DNA of 64,000 nt from Bacteroidales bacterium (GTDB taxonomy: Bacteria; Bacteroidota; Bacteroidia; Bacteroidales; UBA932), in assembly GCA_016287075.1 (NCBI GenBank), contig JAEEVC010000009.1, positions 36,135-100,134 of the forward strand. Direction: 5' to 3'. The notes under the pieces are model-generated. The model ran no database searches, was not told the DNA's origin, and was given only the letters and a program-made list of their open reading frames with translations. A program made the translations under genes and the position numbers. Below, one piece after another: positions 43,643 to 52,372 of this stretch (its first letter is position 1; each line of letters begins with the position of its first letter).

Positions 43643-44122
43643 TTAATCGTCGTTGATTTTCGTGACCACGTGCTGGCTGAACTTCTTGCTCGGACCGGGA
43701 TAGCCGAGGATGATCGAAGGGTCGCTGCAGCTCTTGAGGCGGATGGTAAGGGTGTTGTCCTTGGTGGGATCGACCTCGTGGCGCATGTACTGGATGCGGA
43801 GCGGCATCCTGTACACGTTTTTCGGGAAGGTGACAGTCCGTTCGGCCGTCAGTTTGTAGTCGACGCCTTCCTTCAGCCCGTCTCCGGGGATGACCTCGTA
43901 CTCGACGGTCAGGTCCCCGTCGCGCTTCTCGGAGACGAGATAGACGAAGTAACTGACCCAGAATTCATTCGAAGTCGAAAGGACGGTGGACTTGTCGGTG
44001 TTGTTGCTGTCCTTGATGCAGACGTAGAAGTCCTTGAACATGATGTTGAGCTGGTCCTCGCAGGAGGTCAGCGTCAACACGGCCAGGAACAGGCTGCAGA
44101 GGGTTATAAGGGTGCGTCTCAT
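43643..44122 (-). CDS. Small Sus-operon lipoprotein, DUF4843/DUF1735-like
   Basis: A 159-residue lipoprotein (LTSCED lipobox). Its single beta-sandwich-like domain (FWVSYFVYLVSEKRDGDLTVEYEVIPGDGLKEGVDYKL ... TVTFPKNVYRMPLRIQYMR ... NTLTIRLKS) has the Calx-beta-like pattern seen in the N-terminal parts of DUF4843 and DUF1735 proteins, but it is shorter than typical DUF4843 members. Its start overlaps the SusD stop by 4 nt (ATGA). It occupies the same operon slot as DUF4843 in the first Sus operon, so a structural accessory role in the outer-membrane complex is likely. Confidence 0.6.
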   Translation of the reverse strand: MRRTLITLCSLFLAVLTLTSCEDQLNIMFKDFYVCIKDSNNTDKSTVLSTSNEFWVSYFVYLVSEKRDGDLTVEYEVIPGDGLKEGVDYKLTAERTVTFPKNVYRMPLRIQYMRHEVDPTKDNTLTIRLKSCSDPSIILGYPGPSKKFSQHVVTKINDD

Positions 44123-45690
44123 GATTCGGTCTCAATGTCGGTGGTTGTGGAATACTCCTGATAGCCGGGATTCTGTTTCATGGCCGGATTCGACTGGAGT
44201 TCCATCCGGTCGATCGGGAGGACGAAACGGTCGTTCGGCCAGGTCAGCTTCATCGCGGATTCGTCGGCGCCGCAGGAGGAGTTGCGGACGACGCTCTCCC
44301 GGCGGCGCGACAGGTCGAAGAAGCGGTGGCCTTCATAGCAGAGTTCGAGGACCCGCTCCTCGGCGACGAGCGCGAGCACGGCCTCCTTGCCGGAAGCGTT
44401 GATCCCGGTTTCGGAAGCAGTGATGCCCCGGGCGCGCGCCTCGAGGGCCCGGATGTCATCCAGGGCGGCATTCAGTTCACCGAGCTGGGCGCTGGCCTCG
44501 GCATGGATCAGGTACATCTCGGAGCAGCGGAAGACGAAATCGTCCGTCGTGCGCTTCTCCTCGGAATCGATGCTTTTCCGGTACACGAACTTGCAGATGG
44601 CGGGGAAGGCCTTGCCGGCATAGACGGGATCCTCGTTCTTCTCGCCGATGTAGGTGAGGAGTTCCTTGCGGACATCGCCTGAGGCGTAGCGGCCCTCCAG
44701 CGAGGGGACGGGGACGAAGGACTGTCCGCTGCGGGTCGGGTCCAGCATGGAGTTCATGCTGGAGGTCTTGCTGTAACCGTTCAGCCGGAAAATGGATTCC
44801 TTGCCGCGGTGGTCCTGCGATTCGCGGAACATGTCGACATATTCGTCGCGGGGGGAAAGCTGGACCTTCTCCATGACGGAGGCGGCGTATTTCTTGGCAT
44901 TCTCCCAATCTTCCATATAGAGATAAATGCGCGCGAGTAGGGCCTCGCAGGCGATGTAGGAAGCGTGGTAGCAGTCCGTAATGGACTTGACCTGCGAATA
45001 ACTGTCGCCGACCTCCGGATAATTGGCCTCCATCGCCGAGAAGATCTTCATGGCCTCTTCCAGGTCCTTGAAAATCTGCTCGTACACCTCGGAGATTTTC
45101 TTCCGTTCCAGTTTGTCCGTATATTTCGGGATGCCGGTGAGAACCGGGACGCCCGGGTGGGAATGGTCGGCCGTGAAGTTCCAGGGCTGGGCGTAGCAGT
45201 TGCAGAGGGAGAACATGACCAGGGCGCGACCGAAGTAGGCATAGGCCATGCCGCGGTCGACGATGGCCTTCCCGGCAGCGGTCGTGGCGCTTTCCTTGAG
45301 GCCGGGCCCATAGTAGAGGAGGTTGTTCGTCTCCGTAATGCATTCCCAGCTGGCCGTCCAGATGTTCCTGGGATAGGTGCCGACGTGTTCCGCCTCCAGC
45401 TTGTAGTTGAAGGTGAGGTAGTCGCCCTCGTCGGCGTCGACCGTGATCTTCATCAGGTCGCCCGGGATCTCCGCATAGCGGATGTAGTTTTTGGTAAACA
45501 GTTGATACAGACGGTAATGCAAACCTTCTGACGCAGCCTCGAAGCCTTCGGTCGTGCCGAGGAACGAGGCGACCGTGGACTTCCCGAGCGGCGGAACGGT
45601 CAGGAGCGCGTTTTCCATATCCTGCCAGAGGCTGCAGCCGCTCAGGAGGAGGGCTGCCGCAAGGCCGGTGTGTAAGAGTGTTCTTTTCAT
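44119..45690 (-). CDS. SusD/RagB-family nutrient-binding lipoprotein
   Basis: A 523-residue SusD-like protein (LLLSGC lipobox, Cys at about 19). TPR-type helices are seen in WTASWECITETNNLLYYGPGL, IVDRGMAYAYFGRALVMFSLCNCYAQPW (the conserved RA.ay..l...fa.pw block), YEQIFKDLEEAMKIF and the C-terminal FRCSEMYLIHAEASAQLGE, followed by ELCYEGHRFFDLSRR. It covers the SusC barrel and binds the ligand. The C-terminal layout RRESVVRN ... NDRFVLPIDRMELQSNPAMKQNPGY is the standard end of full-length SusD proteins. It starts 12 nt after susC. Confidence 0.93.
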   Translation of the reverse strand: MKRTLLHTGLAAALLLSGCSLWQDMENALLTVPPLGKSTVASFLGTTEGFEAASEGLHYRLYQLFTKNYIRYAEIPGDLMKITVDADEGDYLTFNYKLEAEHVGTYPRNIWTASWECITETNNLLYYGPGLKESATTAAGKAIVDRGMAYAYFGRALVMFSLCNCYAQPWNFTADHSHPGVPVLTGIPKYTDKLERKKISEVYEQIFKDLEEAMKIFSAMEANYPEVGDSYSQVKSITDCYHASYIACEALLARIYLYMEDWENAKKYAASVMEKVQLSPRDEYVDMFRESQDHRGKESIFRLNGYSKTSSMNSMLDPTRSGQSFVPVPSLEGRYASGDVRKELLTYIGEKNEDPVYAGKAFPAICKFVYRKSIDSEEKRTTDDFVFRCSEMYLIHAEASAQLGELNAALDDIRALEARARGITASETGINASGKEAVLALVAEERVLELCYEGHRFFDLSRRRESVVRNSSCGADESAMKLTWPNDRFVLPIDRMELQSNPAMKQNPGYQEYSTTTDIETES

Positions 45691-45702
45691 GGTCCGCTGC
45701 TG

Positions 45703-48700
45703 TTAGAAGTTGAACGAAGCCTGGAGGGAGAATTCCCGCCGCATGCCCTGGCTGCCGAACCGGATGGTCTTGTAGCTGTTGTGCGTCCGGCTCTGGCCCG
45801 GGGACCAGAAGTAGAGGTTGTTCCCGATGAGGGAGAACGAGCAGTTCTTGATCCGCATCTTCTGGCAGATCCGTTTCGGCAGGCTGTAGGTCAGCGACAC
45901 GCTGCGGAGCTGGATGGAATCCTTCCGCCAGAGGCAGCGGGTCGAGTTATAATACGTGAGCGAGGTCCCGTTGTGGATGAAAGCGGGGCTGAGGCTGCCT
46001 TCGCCGGGGGTTGTCCAGTGGTCGAGGGCCTCGACGGGCTGGTTGTCATCCAGCGCGTCCCGGCCGTCGCTGTGCAGCAGTTCATACAGCCAGCCGCCGA
46101 TCGTGTAGTCGAACATGATGCGGAGGTTCCAGTTCTTGTAGCGGAAATCGTTGGAAACGCCGCCGTAGAGGTCCGGCTGGGAGGAGTAGGGCTGGAACAC
46201 GCGGTCCTCGTAGCTGAAGGTGTAGGTCAGGTCGCCGTTTTTGTCATACCACATCGGATCGCCCGTCACGGGATCGACACCGGCCCAGTTGACCAGCCAG
46301 TAAGCGTCCTTGCTCTGTCCTTCGATCCAGATGGTGTCGAAGAAGCCGGTATAGGCGTCGCCGTAGAGCTTTTCGATCATGTTGCGGTTGCGGGCGCCGT
46401 TGATGCTCGTGGACCAGGTGAAATCCTTTGTCTGGATGTTCGTGGAATCGAAAATGAACTCGATGCCGTTGTTGGCGATCTCGCCGATGTTCTGGTAGAT
46501 GCCGCCGCTGTCGATGATGGAGGAGACGCGGGCCTTGTAGAGCACATCCGTGGTCAGTTCCCGGTAAGGCTCGACCGTAAGGGAGAAACGGTTGAGGAAG
46601 CCGAGGATGAGCTGGAAGTCGGTCTTATAGGTCCGCTCCCAGTGCAGGGCGGGATTCGGGGTGGAACTCTGGATGGCTCCCGGCTTGGTGCCGTAGTAGT
46701 AACCGCTTGAAAGCGAATATGCTCCGTAGGAGGTGGAAGCATCCACGCGGGAGTTGCCGGCCGTGCCGAAGGTCAGTTTCATGCTGATCTTGTCGAAGAA
46801 TCCGGGCTTGAACCAGTGCTCGCGGTGGATGTTCCAGCCGCCGCCGACGGAGCCGAAGTCACTCCAGCGGGCGAACTCGCTGAAGGCGGAGTTGCCCTGG
46901 CGCCGGTAGTTGACCGAGACATTGTACCGCTTGTCGTAGCCATAGGAGGCTGCGGCGATGTAGGAGAGGCTCTTCCGGTAGGTAATGCTCGAGGTGCCGC
47001 GCCGCAGGTCCGGATAGGAGGAATAGGATACTTCCTGGATGCTGTCGTTGACGAAACCGTATCCCGTGGCGCTCAGGTACGGGTGGGTGACGTTTCGCCA
47101 CTCCCAGCCGGCCATGGCCGTCACCTTGTGCCTGCCGCCGAAGGTCTTGTCGAAGTTGGCGTGGAATTTCTGGAAGAAGTCGTAGTCGAACGCCGCGCTG
47201 CGGGTGGAACTGCCGGCCTTGGACGTATCTTCCGTGTTCATGCCGGAAAGGGTGTTCCGGGAGGAATAACTCGCCTCGTAAACGCCCATGAACGTGCCGG
47301 AGGTCTGCGAGGTGAACGACAGGTAATCCGTGGGTTTCCAGTTCAGGGTCAAGGCGGCCTTGAGGTTCAGCGCCTTGCTGAATTTGGTGTTGAGGTCGCG
47401 CTCGTCGATGTAGGTGTAGAACTTCTTGGGAACGACGTTGTACTCCTTGTCCCCGTTGCTGTAGTAGTTGTACCAGCGGTAGGTCCCGTCCGGGTTGTAG
47501 GGTTCGAAGATCGGCAGGAACTCGTCGAAGAAACTGGACGAGGAGAACAGGTCGTTGTAGTTGTAGCTGGCATCCAGGATGACGTTGGCGGAGAACTTGT
47601 CCGTGAACTTGACGACGGCGTTCTCCCGCAGGGTGAAGCGCTGCTGGGCGTTGCCGATGTAGGGACTCTGCTGGGCATAGGCACCGATGGACAGCATGTT
47701 GTTCATCCTGTCGCTGCCGCCCGAGACGGACACATTGGCCTGGAGCGTCTTGCCGGGCCGCTGGTAGTAGTCGTACCAGACGGTGTTTACGCCCGTAAAT
47801 GTCTGATACTCATTATCCTGGTAGGGGAAAACGGAGAGGTCGCGCCCGGAGTTGACCCAGGCCTCCTTCGCCACTTTCATCCAGCCCTCCGCGTCGAGGT
47901 ATTTCAGGCGCGTGGAGGGGTCGATGTCGGTGTAGCCCACCCGGACGGAGGCGTTGACCGACAGGGCGCCGGACTGGGCCTTCTTGGTCGTGACGAGGAT
48001 GACGCCGTTGGAGCCGTCGGCGCCGTAGAGGGCGACGGTCGAGGCGTCCTTGAGGACCGTCATGGACTCGATGTCATCCGGGTTCATGAAGGAGATCGGG
48101 CTGATGGTCTGGTTTACGCCGGCGATGTAGTTGTTCTTGCCGCCGTTGTAGATCGGGACGCCGTCGATGATCCAGAGCGGTTCGTTGGAGGCGGACAGGG
48201 AACCGTCGCCGCGGATGCGGATCTTTACGCTCGGACGTCCGTTGGTGGTCTCTTCAATGACGTTCATGCCCGGGACCACGCCGGCGAGCATGTCATCGAC
48301 GCGGGCGGCCGGCTTGAACTTGAGGTCGTCGTTGGTGACCTGGAACGCCGAGCCGACGAGGTCCTCGCGCTTGTGGGCGAGGCCGTAACCGACGACGACC
48401 ACTTCATCGAGCGTGTTGTCGGCGGTCATCACGACGTCGAGGCGGCCGGGACCGCTCACGAGCCGTTCCTGCGTCTGGAGACCGATGAACTGGAAAACGA
48501 GATTGAATGGATGGGGCGTTGCGATGATACTGATGGAATAGTTGCCGTCCAGGTCCGTCGAGACGCCATGGGTCTGTCCACCACGTTCCATATTGTAGAA
48601 GACGAAGGCCCCGGGGACCGGTTCTCCGGCACTGTCCGTCACCTTTCCGTAGATGTCTTTGCTGGTCTTCTGGACAGGTTCGGACAGTTGCGTCTTCTTC

Positions 48701-48774
48701 TGCCCGGGCGCGGGAAGCACGGAAAACAGGAACAGGGCCGCGGCAAGGGCGGGGAGTAGCCTGTGTATGCTCAT
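45703..48774 (-). CDS. SusC/RagA-family TonB-linked outer membrane protein
   Basis: A 1023-residue SusC-like transporter. Signal peptide to about residue 24 (VLPAPGQ); carboxypeptidase-like domain DIYGKVTDSAGEPVPGAFVFYN ... FQFIGLQTQERLV; TonB-box region LDEVVVVGYGLAHKREDLVGS; plug with IRIRGDGSLSASNEPLWIIDG and SMTVLKDASTVALYGADGSNG; C-terminal barrel ending SLQASFNF. It is the first gene of a four-gene operon (SusC, SusD, two accessory lipoproteins) with no degradative enzyme, so the substrate cannot be predicted from the context. Confidence 0.95.
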   Translation of the reverse strand: MSIHRLLPALAAALFLFSVLPAPGQKKTQLSEPVQKTSKDIYGKVTDSAGEPVPGAFVFYNMERGGQTHGVSTDLDGNYSISIIATPHPFNLVFQFIGLQTQERLVSGPGRLDVVMTADNTLDEVVVVGYGLAHKREDLVGSAFQVTNDDLKFKPAARVDDMLAGVVPGMNVIEETTNGRPSVKIRIRGDGSLSASNEPLWIIDGVPIYNGGKNNYIAGVNQTISPISFMNPDDIESMTVLKDASTVALYGADGSNGVILVTTKKAQSGALSVNASVRVGYTDIDPSTRLKYLDAEGWMKVAKEAWVNSGRDLSVFPYQDNEYQTFTGVNTVWYDYYQRPGKTLQANVSVSGGSDRMNNMLSIGAYAQQSPYIGNAQQRFTLRENAVVKFTDKFSANVILDASYNYNDLFSSSSFFDEFLPIFEPYNPDGTYRWYNYYSNGDKEYNVVPKKFYTYIDERDLNTKFSKALNLKAALTLNWKPTDYLSFTSQTSGTFMGVYEASYSSRNTLSGMNTEDTSKAGSSTRSAAFDYDFFQKFHANFDKTFGGRHKVTAMAGWEWRNVTHPYLSATGYGFVNDSIQEVSYSSYPDLRRGTSSITYRKSLSYIAAASYGYDKRYNVSVNYRRQGNSAFSEFARWSDFGSVGGGWNIHREHWFKPGFFDKISMKLTFGTAGNSRVDASTSYGAYSLSSGYYYGTKPGAIQSSTPNPALHWERTYKTDFQLILGFLNRFSLTVEPYRELTTDVLYKARVSSIIDSGGIYQNIGEIANNGIEFIFDSTNIQTKDFTWSTSINGARNRNMIEKLYGDAYTGFFDTIWIEGQSKDAYWLVNWAGVDPVTGDPMWYDKNGDLTYTFSYEDRVFQPYSSQPDLYGGVSNDFRYKNWNLRIMFDYTIGGWLYELLHSDGRDALDDNQPVEALDHWTTPGEGSLSPAFIHNGTSLTYYNSTRCLWRKDSIQLRSVSLTYSLPKRICQKMRIKNCSFSLIGNNLYFWSPGQSRTHNSYKTIRFGSQGMRREFSLQASFNF

Positions 48775-48827
48775 AGGCGTATGGGTTTATGCCAAAATAA
48801 AGTAAGCCACTACTAAACGTAACAGCA

Positions 48828-48835
48828 CAAAGATA
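48828..48835 (-). promoter_or_regulatory. -7 box of the second Sus operon
   Basis: Minus-strand TATCTTTG, 53 nt before the susC start. The -33 region is a T-rich stretch without a clear TTG. Confidence 0.6.
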
Positions 48836-48862
48836 GGAAAAAAATATAAAAAACAGGTATCC

Positions 48863-49504
48863 CTACTCGAATTCCACTGTCGCAAAGAATTGCGGGCAGT
48901 GGAAATTCGGGGCGGGAAGGTCGATGGGCGCCCAGGAGAGGAAGTGATACTTCTCCAGGTGGTTGCCGCATTTGTAGAAGTTGGCGGTCATCTTCCGGCC
49001 GTCGAAGCGGTCGATGGCATGGAGGAAGAGGGCTTCGGCGGGGATGATCTCGACGAGGTCCCACTTGAAGTCGCCCTTGCGGCTCTCGAACGGTTCGCTG
49101 CCGAGGCTGCTCCAGCGCTCGACGGCCTTATAGGCCGCTTCGGGAGCGTTGCTGCGGTCCGTATCGACATGGCCCCCGTGGAGGAGGAGCTTGCCGATGC
49201 AGCTGCATTCGAAATTGTAATAGACCTGGTTCCGGTCGGGGGAGAGGAAGAACTCGCAGCAGGAGTCTTCCCAGACCTTGCCGTTGTCCTCCGCGGCGAC
49301 CGCCAGGACCTCGTGCTCTTCCACATGGAAGTGGAGGAGGATCCGGTCGCCGGCATGGGCGATGCGGAAGCGGACGGCGGGATTGTCGTCGGAGCGTTTC
49401 CACGTGTCGCTTTCAATCTTGTTCCACGGGATTCCGGCCGCTTCCAAGAGGGCGGGAACTTCGGCGGCCGACTGGCCGTCATAGGCTATTTTCTTGATGA
49501 TCAT
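48863..49504 (-). CDS. Carbohydrate-binding family 9-like protein
   Basis: A 213-residue protein without a signal peptide when started at 49504 (MIIKKIAYDGQSAAEVPALL). It matches the CBM9-like/DOMON-related family common in Bacteroidetes: AVRFRIAHAGDRILLHFHVEEHEVLAVAAEDNGKVWEDSCCEFFLSPD, then YYNFECSCIGKLLL and the C-terminal FYKCGNHLEKYHFLSWAPI, NFHCPQFFATVEFE. Earlier in-frame starts (to 49648) would add 48 low-complexity residues that overlap the preceding gene in another frame, so I reject them. Its start lies 26 nt inside the upstream gene, suggesting coupled translation. The ligand is unknown and the cytoplasmic location is odd for a sugar binder. Confidence 0.75.
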   Translation of the reverse strand: MIIKKIAYDGQSAAEVPALLEAAGIPWNKIESDTWKRSDDNPAVRFRIAHAGDRILLHFHVEEHEVLAVAAEDNGKVWEDSCCEFFLSPDRNQVYYNFECSCIGKLLLHGGHVDTDRSNAPEAAYKAVERWSSLGSEPFESRKGDFKWDLVEIIPAEALFLHAIDRFDGRKMTANFYKCGNHLEKYHFLSWAPIDLPAPNFHCPQFFATVEFE

Positions 49505-49970
49505 GGGGCTGGTTGAGGGATTGGATGATTCGTTCGTTGCGGCGACGGCATCCGTCGTCGGGTGACAGCAGGAGGAACAGGCAGGCGATGATGACCGCGG
49601 CTGCGCATGCAATGCGGCACCACCGCCAGGGTAGAAACCCGGCGGCAAAGAGAAGGACGATGGCGAGAATGGTCAGGGCGAGGGTCCGCAGGCGGGTATT
49701 GCCGTTCGCCTCGCGGAACTGGACCGCATAAGCGCGCTCATCTTCTGCAAGTCCTTTAACGTCAGATTCTTCCAACTTTGCGCTGATGTATCGCCTGCGC
49801 CAGGCGTCCGAGTTGTCGAGCAGGAGCGTGCCGTCGTCGCTGCGCGTGACGCGGCCGCCTTCCCGGCCCATCTCGGTCATGACATGGTTCAGCGCCGCCG
49901 CCGGGCCGCCTTTGAGGCGGAACACCGCGAGGCCGCTGTCCATCCATTGCAATCTGTCTTCCGGATCCAT
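49479..49970 (-). CDS. Small membrane protein of unknown function
   Basis: A 163-residue protein, start at 49970 (MDPEDRLQWMDSGLAVFRLKGG). The N-terminal half is soluble and charged (DNSDAWRRRYISAKLEESDVKGLAEDERAYAVQFREANG). Two adjacent membrane segments follow at about 105-120 (LALTILAIVLLFAAGF) and 125-143 (CRIACAAAVIIACLFLLLS), and the tail is basic with several Asn and His residues. I recognise no family. It overlaps the CBM9-like gene by 26 nt, so the two may act together. A further upstream in-frame extension runs into the divergent gene's promoter and is unlikely to be coding. Confidence 0.6.
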   Translation of the reverse strand: MDPEDRLQWMDSGLAVFRLKGGPAAALNHVMTEMGREGGRVTRSDDGTLLLDNSDAWRRRYISAKLEESDVKGLAEDERAYAVQFREANGNTRLRTLALTILAIVLLFAAGFLPWRWCRIACAAAVIIACLFLLLSPDDGCRRRNERIIQSLNQPHDHQENSL

Positions 49971-50013
49971 GGGCGTTTCTATGGTTGAATGTGTAAATAT
50001 ACGGAAAAAAAGG

Positions 50014-50021
50014 TATCTTTG
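50014..50021 (+). promoter_or_regulatory. -7 box of the substrate-binding lipoprotein gene
   Basis: TATCTTTG, 13 nt before the ATG at 50035. No clear TTG at the expected -33 distance, so the assignment rests on the -7 match and position. Confidence 0.55.
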
Positions 50022-50034
50022 AAAAAAAACCAGG

Positions 50035-51078
50035 ATGAAGACCCGTTTTGCCCTGTTTTTCCTGTTGACAGCCCTGTCCTGCACCCGGGTGGCCCCGGCG
50101 CCGGCCGGGGTGGGCGTTGAATATGCGCGGTGGTTCTCGCTGACGGATTCTTCAGCCGTGGTCCATTCTCCCTTCGGCGGTCCGGATGATACGATCTCCA
50201 CGGCGCGGCCTTTCACCCGCTTTGTCTGCATGTCCTCCTCCACCGTCGCCTGCCTGGCCGCGGTCAGGGCGGATTCGCTGGTCCGCGGGGTGTCCGGCCT
50301 GGCGTTCGTCTCGGACCCGCTGGTCCGTGCACGGGCGTCGGAGGTCGGCTACGACGCGCAGCCCGATTACGAGACCATCCTGCGGCTGCAGCCGGACCTG
50401 CTGTTGACCTACACGGTATCCTCGGCGGAACCGCCTGCCATGGAGAAACTCCGTTCGCTCGGCATCCGCGTGGTCTCCCTGTATGACCATCTGGAAACCC
50501 ATCCGCTGGCCCGGGCCGAATACGTGCGCCTCCTCGGCGCCCTGACCGGCCGCCGCGCGCTCGCGGACAGCGTCTTCGCCGCCGTCCGGGACCGCTACCT
50601 TGCCCTTGTCCGGCCCCTGGATCCTCCCGTCAAGGTGCTGATGAACATCCCGTACGGGGACCAGTGGTACATCCCGGGCGCCGACAATTTCCTGTCCCGG
50701 CTGGTCCGCGATGCCGGCGGGACGGTCCTCGGCGCAAAGCCCGGCCCGGAATCCGCCACCGTCAGCGTCGAGGAGGCCTACGCCCTCTCCGCCGGTGCCG
50801 ACGTCTGGCTCCACCCCGGCTGGTGCCGGACCAAAGCCCAGCTCCGGAGTGTCCACCCGCTGTTCGCCGATTTCCCCGTGCTGGGGAAATCCGTCTATAA
50901 CAACACGTTGCGGCAGACGCCCGGCGGCGGCAACGACTTCTGGGAATCCGGCGCCGTCCGCCCCGACCTCATCCTCGAGGACCTGCGCCGCATCTTCTCG
51001 GCTGCTTCCGGCCCAAATGCCCCCGCCGGCCCCGTCATTCCCGCGGACAGCCTCCATTACTACATCGAACTGCGTTAA
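50035..51078 (+). CDS. Metal-chelate (siderophore/cobalamin-type) ABC substrate-binding lipoprotein
   Basis: A 347-residue lipoprotein (LTALSCTR lipobox, Cys at 16). The BtuF/FepB/TroA-like fold is visible: ARPFTRFVCMSSSTVACLAAV, VSGLAFVSDPLV, DYETILRLQPDLLLTYTV, MEKLRSLGIRVVSLYDHLETHPLARAEYVRLLGALTGR, and in the second lobe YIPGADNFLSRLVRDAGGTVLG, SVEEAYALSAGADVWLHPG. It would deliver an iron chelate or corrinoid to an ABC importer. No permease or ATPase gene is adjacent: convergent repeats and an exonuclease gene follow, so the transporter must be encoded elsewhere. Confidence 0.85.
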   Translation: MKTRFALFFLLTALSCTRVAPAPAGVGVEYARWFSLTDSSAVVHSPFGGPDDTISTARPFTRFVCMSSSTVACLAAVRADSLVRGVSGLAFVSDPLVRARASEVGYDAQPDYETILRLQPDLLLTYTVSSAEPPAMEKLRSLGIRVVSLYDHLETHPLARAEYVRLLGALTGRRALADSVFAAVRDRYLALVRPLDPPVKVLMNIPYGDQWYIPGADNFLSRLVRDAGGTVLGAKPGPESATVSVEEAYALSAGADVWLHPGWCRTKAQLRSVHPLFADFPVLGKSVYNNTLRQTPGGGNDFWESGAVRPDLILEDLRRIFSAASGPNAPAGPVIPADSLHYYIELR

Positions 51079-51090
51079 TCTGCGCTGAAT

Positions 51091-51295
51091 CCGGCAGCAG
51101 GTACTGTTTCCGAACCTATGCCACCCTCGGCTGTATAAGAGGGAGGGGCCCGCTTGCGGGAGGGGTCGGCGGAGCCGACGGTTCGGGAACAGTACCTGCT
51201 GGCGGATGTATATCACCCTCGGCACTATAAGAGGGAGGGACCCGCCTGCGGGAGGGGTAGCGCAGCGACGGTACGGGAACAGTACCTGTTGCCGG
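51091..51295 (+). repeat. Branched palindromic element, family 1, tandem pair
   Basis: Two copies of a core share arms. In copy A, 26-nt arms 51091-51116 and 51180-51205 are inverted complements (two mismatches). Inside are three hairpins: CCCTC/GAGGG (51124-51128, 51139-51143, 10-nt loop), CCCG/CGGG (51149-51152, 51157-51160) and GTCGGC/GCCGAC (51165-51170, 51174-51179). Copy B (51206-51295) repeats the core and the right arm. The folded form is a four-way cloverleaf but not a tRNA. It fills the gap between convergent genes and may act as a bidirectional terminator. A third copy lies inside ygiQ at 58396-58514. Confidence 0.85.
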
Positions 51296-51321
51296 AGCGC
51301 GCGCGAGCGGATCCTGTTGAC

Positions 51322-52359
51322 TCAGAAGAGTTTCCCGGAGAACTTGTCCCGGAGCGAAGCGAGTTCGTCGTCGGTGGCGGGGCGGTTGAGCGCGGCCTGG
51401 CGGGCGGCGCGGGCCTCCTTGCGCTCGCGCTCGAACCGGGCCTTCAGCCGGGCGAACTGGGCCTTGGTGTCCAGGGTGAAATCGCCGCCCTCGATCCAGG
51501 CGAAATAGGCGGGCTCCGTTTCCCAGACCTCGCGGGCCGTACGCCCCTTGTGCTTCCCGAAACTGATGGTCGGTTCGCCGTTCTCGCCCAGGATGAGGCG
51601 GCCGGCGAAATCAACGTTGCGGGTGCGGGCACTGAAGGCGGAGAGGGCGTCGACGTCGTTCTTCAGGACCTCCTGCCGGTCCTCCGCCGGCTCGGCATAA
51701 CGGTCGAGCTGGGCCTTGAGGACCTCATAGGTCGCCCAGGTGTCCGCATCGGCGGAATGGGCGTTTTCGAAGTCCTTGCCGCCGCAGTAGAAGCGGTAGG
51801 CGGCGCGGAGGTTGCGCGGCTCCATCTTGTGGTAGATGTTCTGGACGTCGACCATCCGGCTCTCGTGCAGGTCGACGCCCGCGATGAGGGCGAGCGTCTC
51901 CTCCGCCTTGGCATACTGCTCCTTCTGCTTCTCGCTGCCGTTGTTCCCCATCGCCGCCTTCAGCTCGGCCATCCTGCGGGTGCAGTAGGCGCGGACCCGT
52001 TCGAATTCCTCGGCGAGCAGCGGCAGGTCGAACTTGGCGGAGTTGAAGCCGGCGAGGTCGCAGCCGCGCAGCAGTTCCGTGATTTCGGGAATGAGTTCGA
52101 TGAACCGCGGTTCCCCGACCAGGTCCTCGTCCTTGATGTGGTTCACTTCCGAGGCGCCGGGGGTCATCGGGATGACCCGGTTGTGCTCCAGGTCCCACGG
52201 CCGGATCCGTTTCGTCCAGACCTGTGGATTCACGCCCTCCACCTCCGGGCCGGGAAAAACCTTGACGAAGCAGAGTTCGACGATGGCGTCGGTTGCGATG
52301 TTCAGGCCGGTGCTCTCGATGTCGAAAAAGAGCAGCGGCCGCTTGAGACTCAGTTCCAT
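51322..52359 (-). CDS. DEDDh-type 3'-5' exonuclease
   Basis: A 345-residue protein with a DnaQ-like exonuclease domain in the first 230 residues. ExoI is FFDIESTGLN (about 11-20), ExoII GFNSAKFDLP (about 104-113), and ExoIII HSADADTWATYEVL (about 203-216), where His and Asp complete the DEDDh set. The C-terminal part has ISFGKHKGRTAREVWETEPAYFAWIEGG, a small module often attached to Bacteroidetes exonucleases of this type, and a basic coiled tail. It probably trims DNA 3' ends in repair or replication. It is encoded 13 nt after dnaN, which supports a replication link. Confidence 0.85.
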   Translation of the reverse strand: MELSLKRPLLFFDIESTGLNIATDAIVELCFVKVFPGPEVEGVNPQVWTKRIRPWDLEHNRVIPMTPGASEVNHIKDEDLVGEPRFIELIPEITELLRGCDLAGFNSAKFDLPLLAEEFERVRAYCTRRMAELKAAMGNNGSEKQKEQYAKAEETLALIAGVDLHESRMVDVQNIYHKMEPRNLRAAYRFYCGGKDFENAHSADADTWATYEVLKAQLDRYAEPAEDRQEVLKNDVDALSAFSARTRNVDFAGRLILGENGEPTISFGKHKGRTAREVWETEPAYFAWIEGGDFTLDTKAQFARLKARFERERKEARAARQAALNRPATDDELASLRDKFSGKLF

Positions 52360-52372
52360 ACGGAAGGATGCG

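Noticed and set aside
49505..49648. N-terminal extension of the CBM9-like protein
   Set aside because: The extra 48 residues are Ser/Pro/Ala-rich, overlap the upstream membrane protein gene and precede a good ATG where family similarity begins.
42035..49970. Polysaccharide utilisation locus with enzymes
   Set aside because: SusC, SusD and binding proteins are present, but no glycoside hydrolase, lyase, sulfatase or hybrid sensor regulator lies in or beside the operon.
51091..51295. tRNA or tmRNA gene
   Set aside because: The fold is a cloverleaf, but the 26-bp outer stem, the arm sizes and the lack of T-loop and anticodon sequence exclude a tRNA.
50035..51321. Complete siderophore or cobalamin ABC transporter locus
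   Set aside because: Only the binding lipoprotein is present; it is followed by repeats and an oppositely oriented exonuclease gene.
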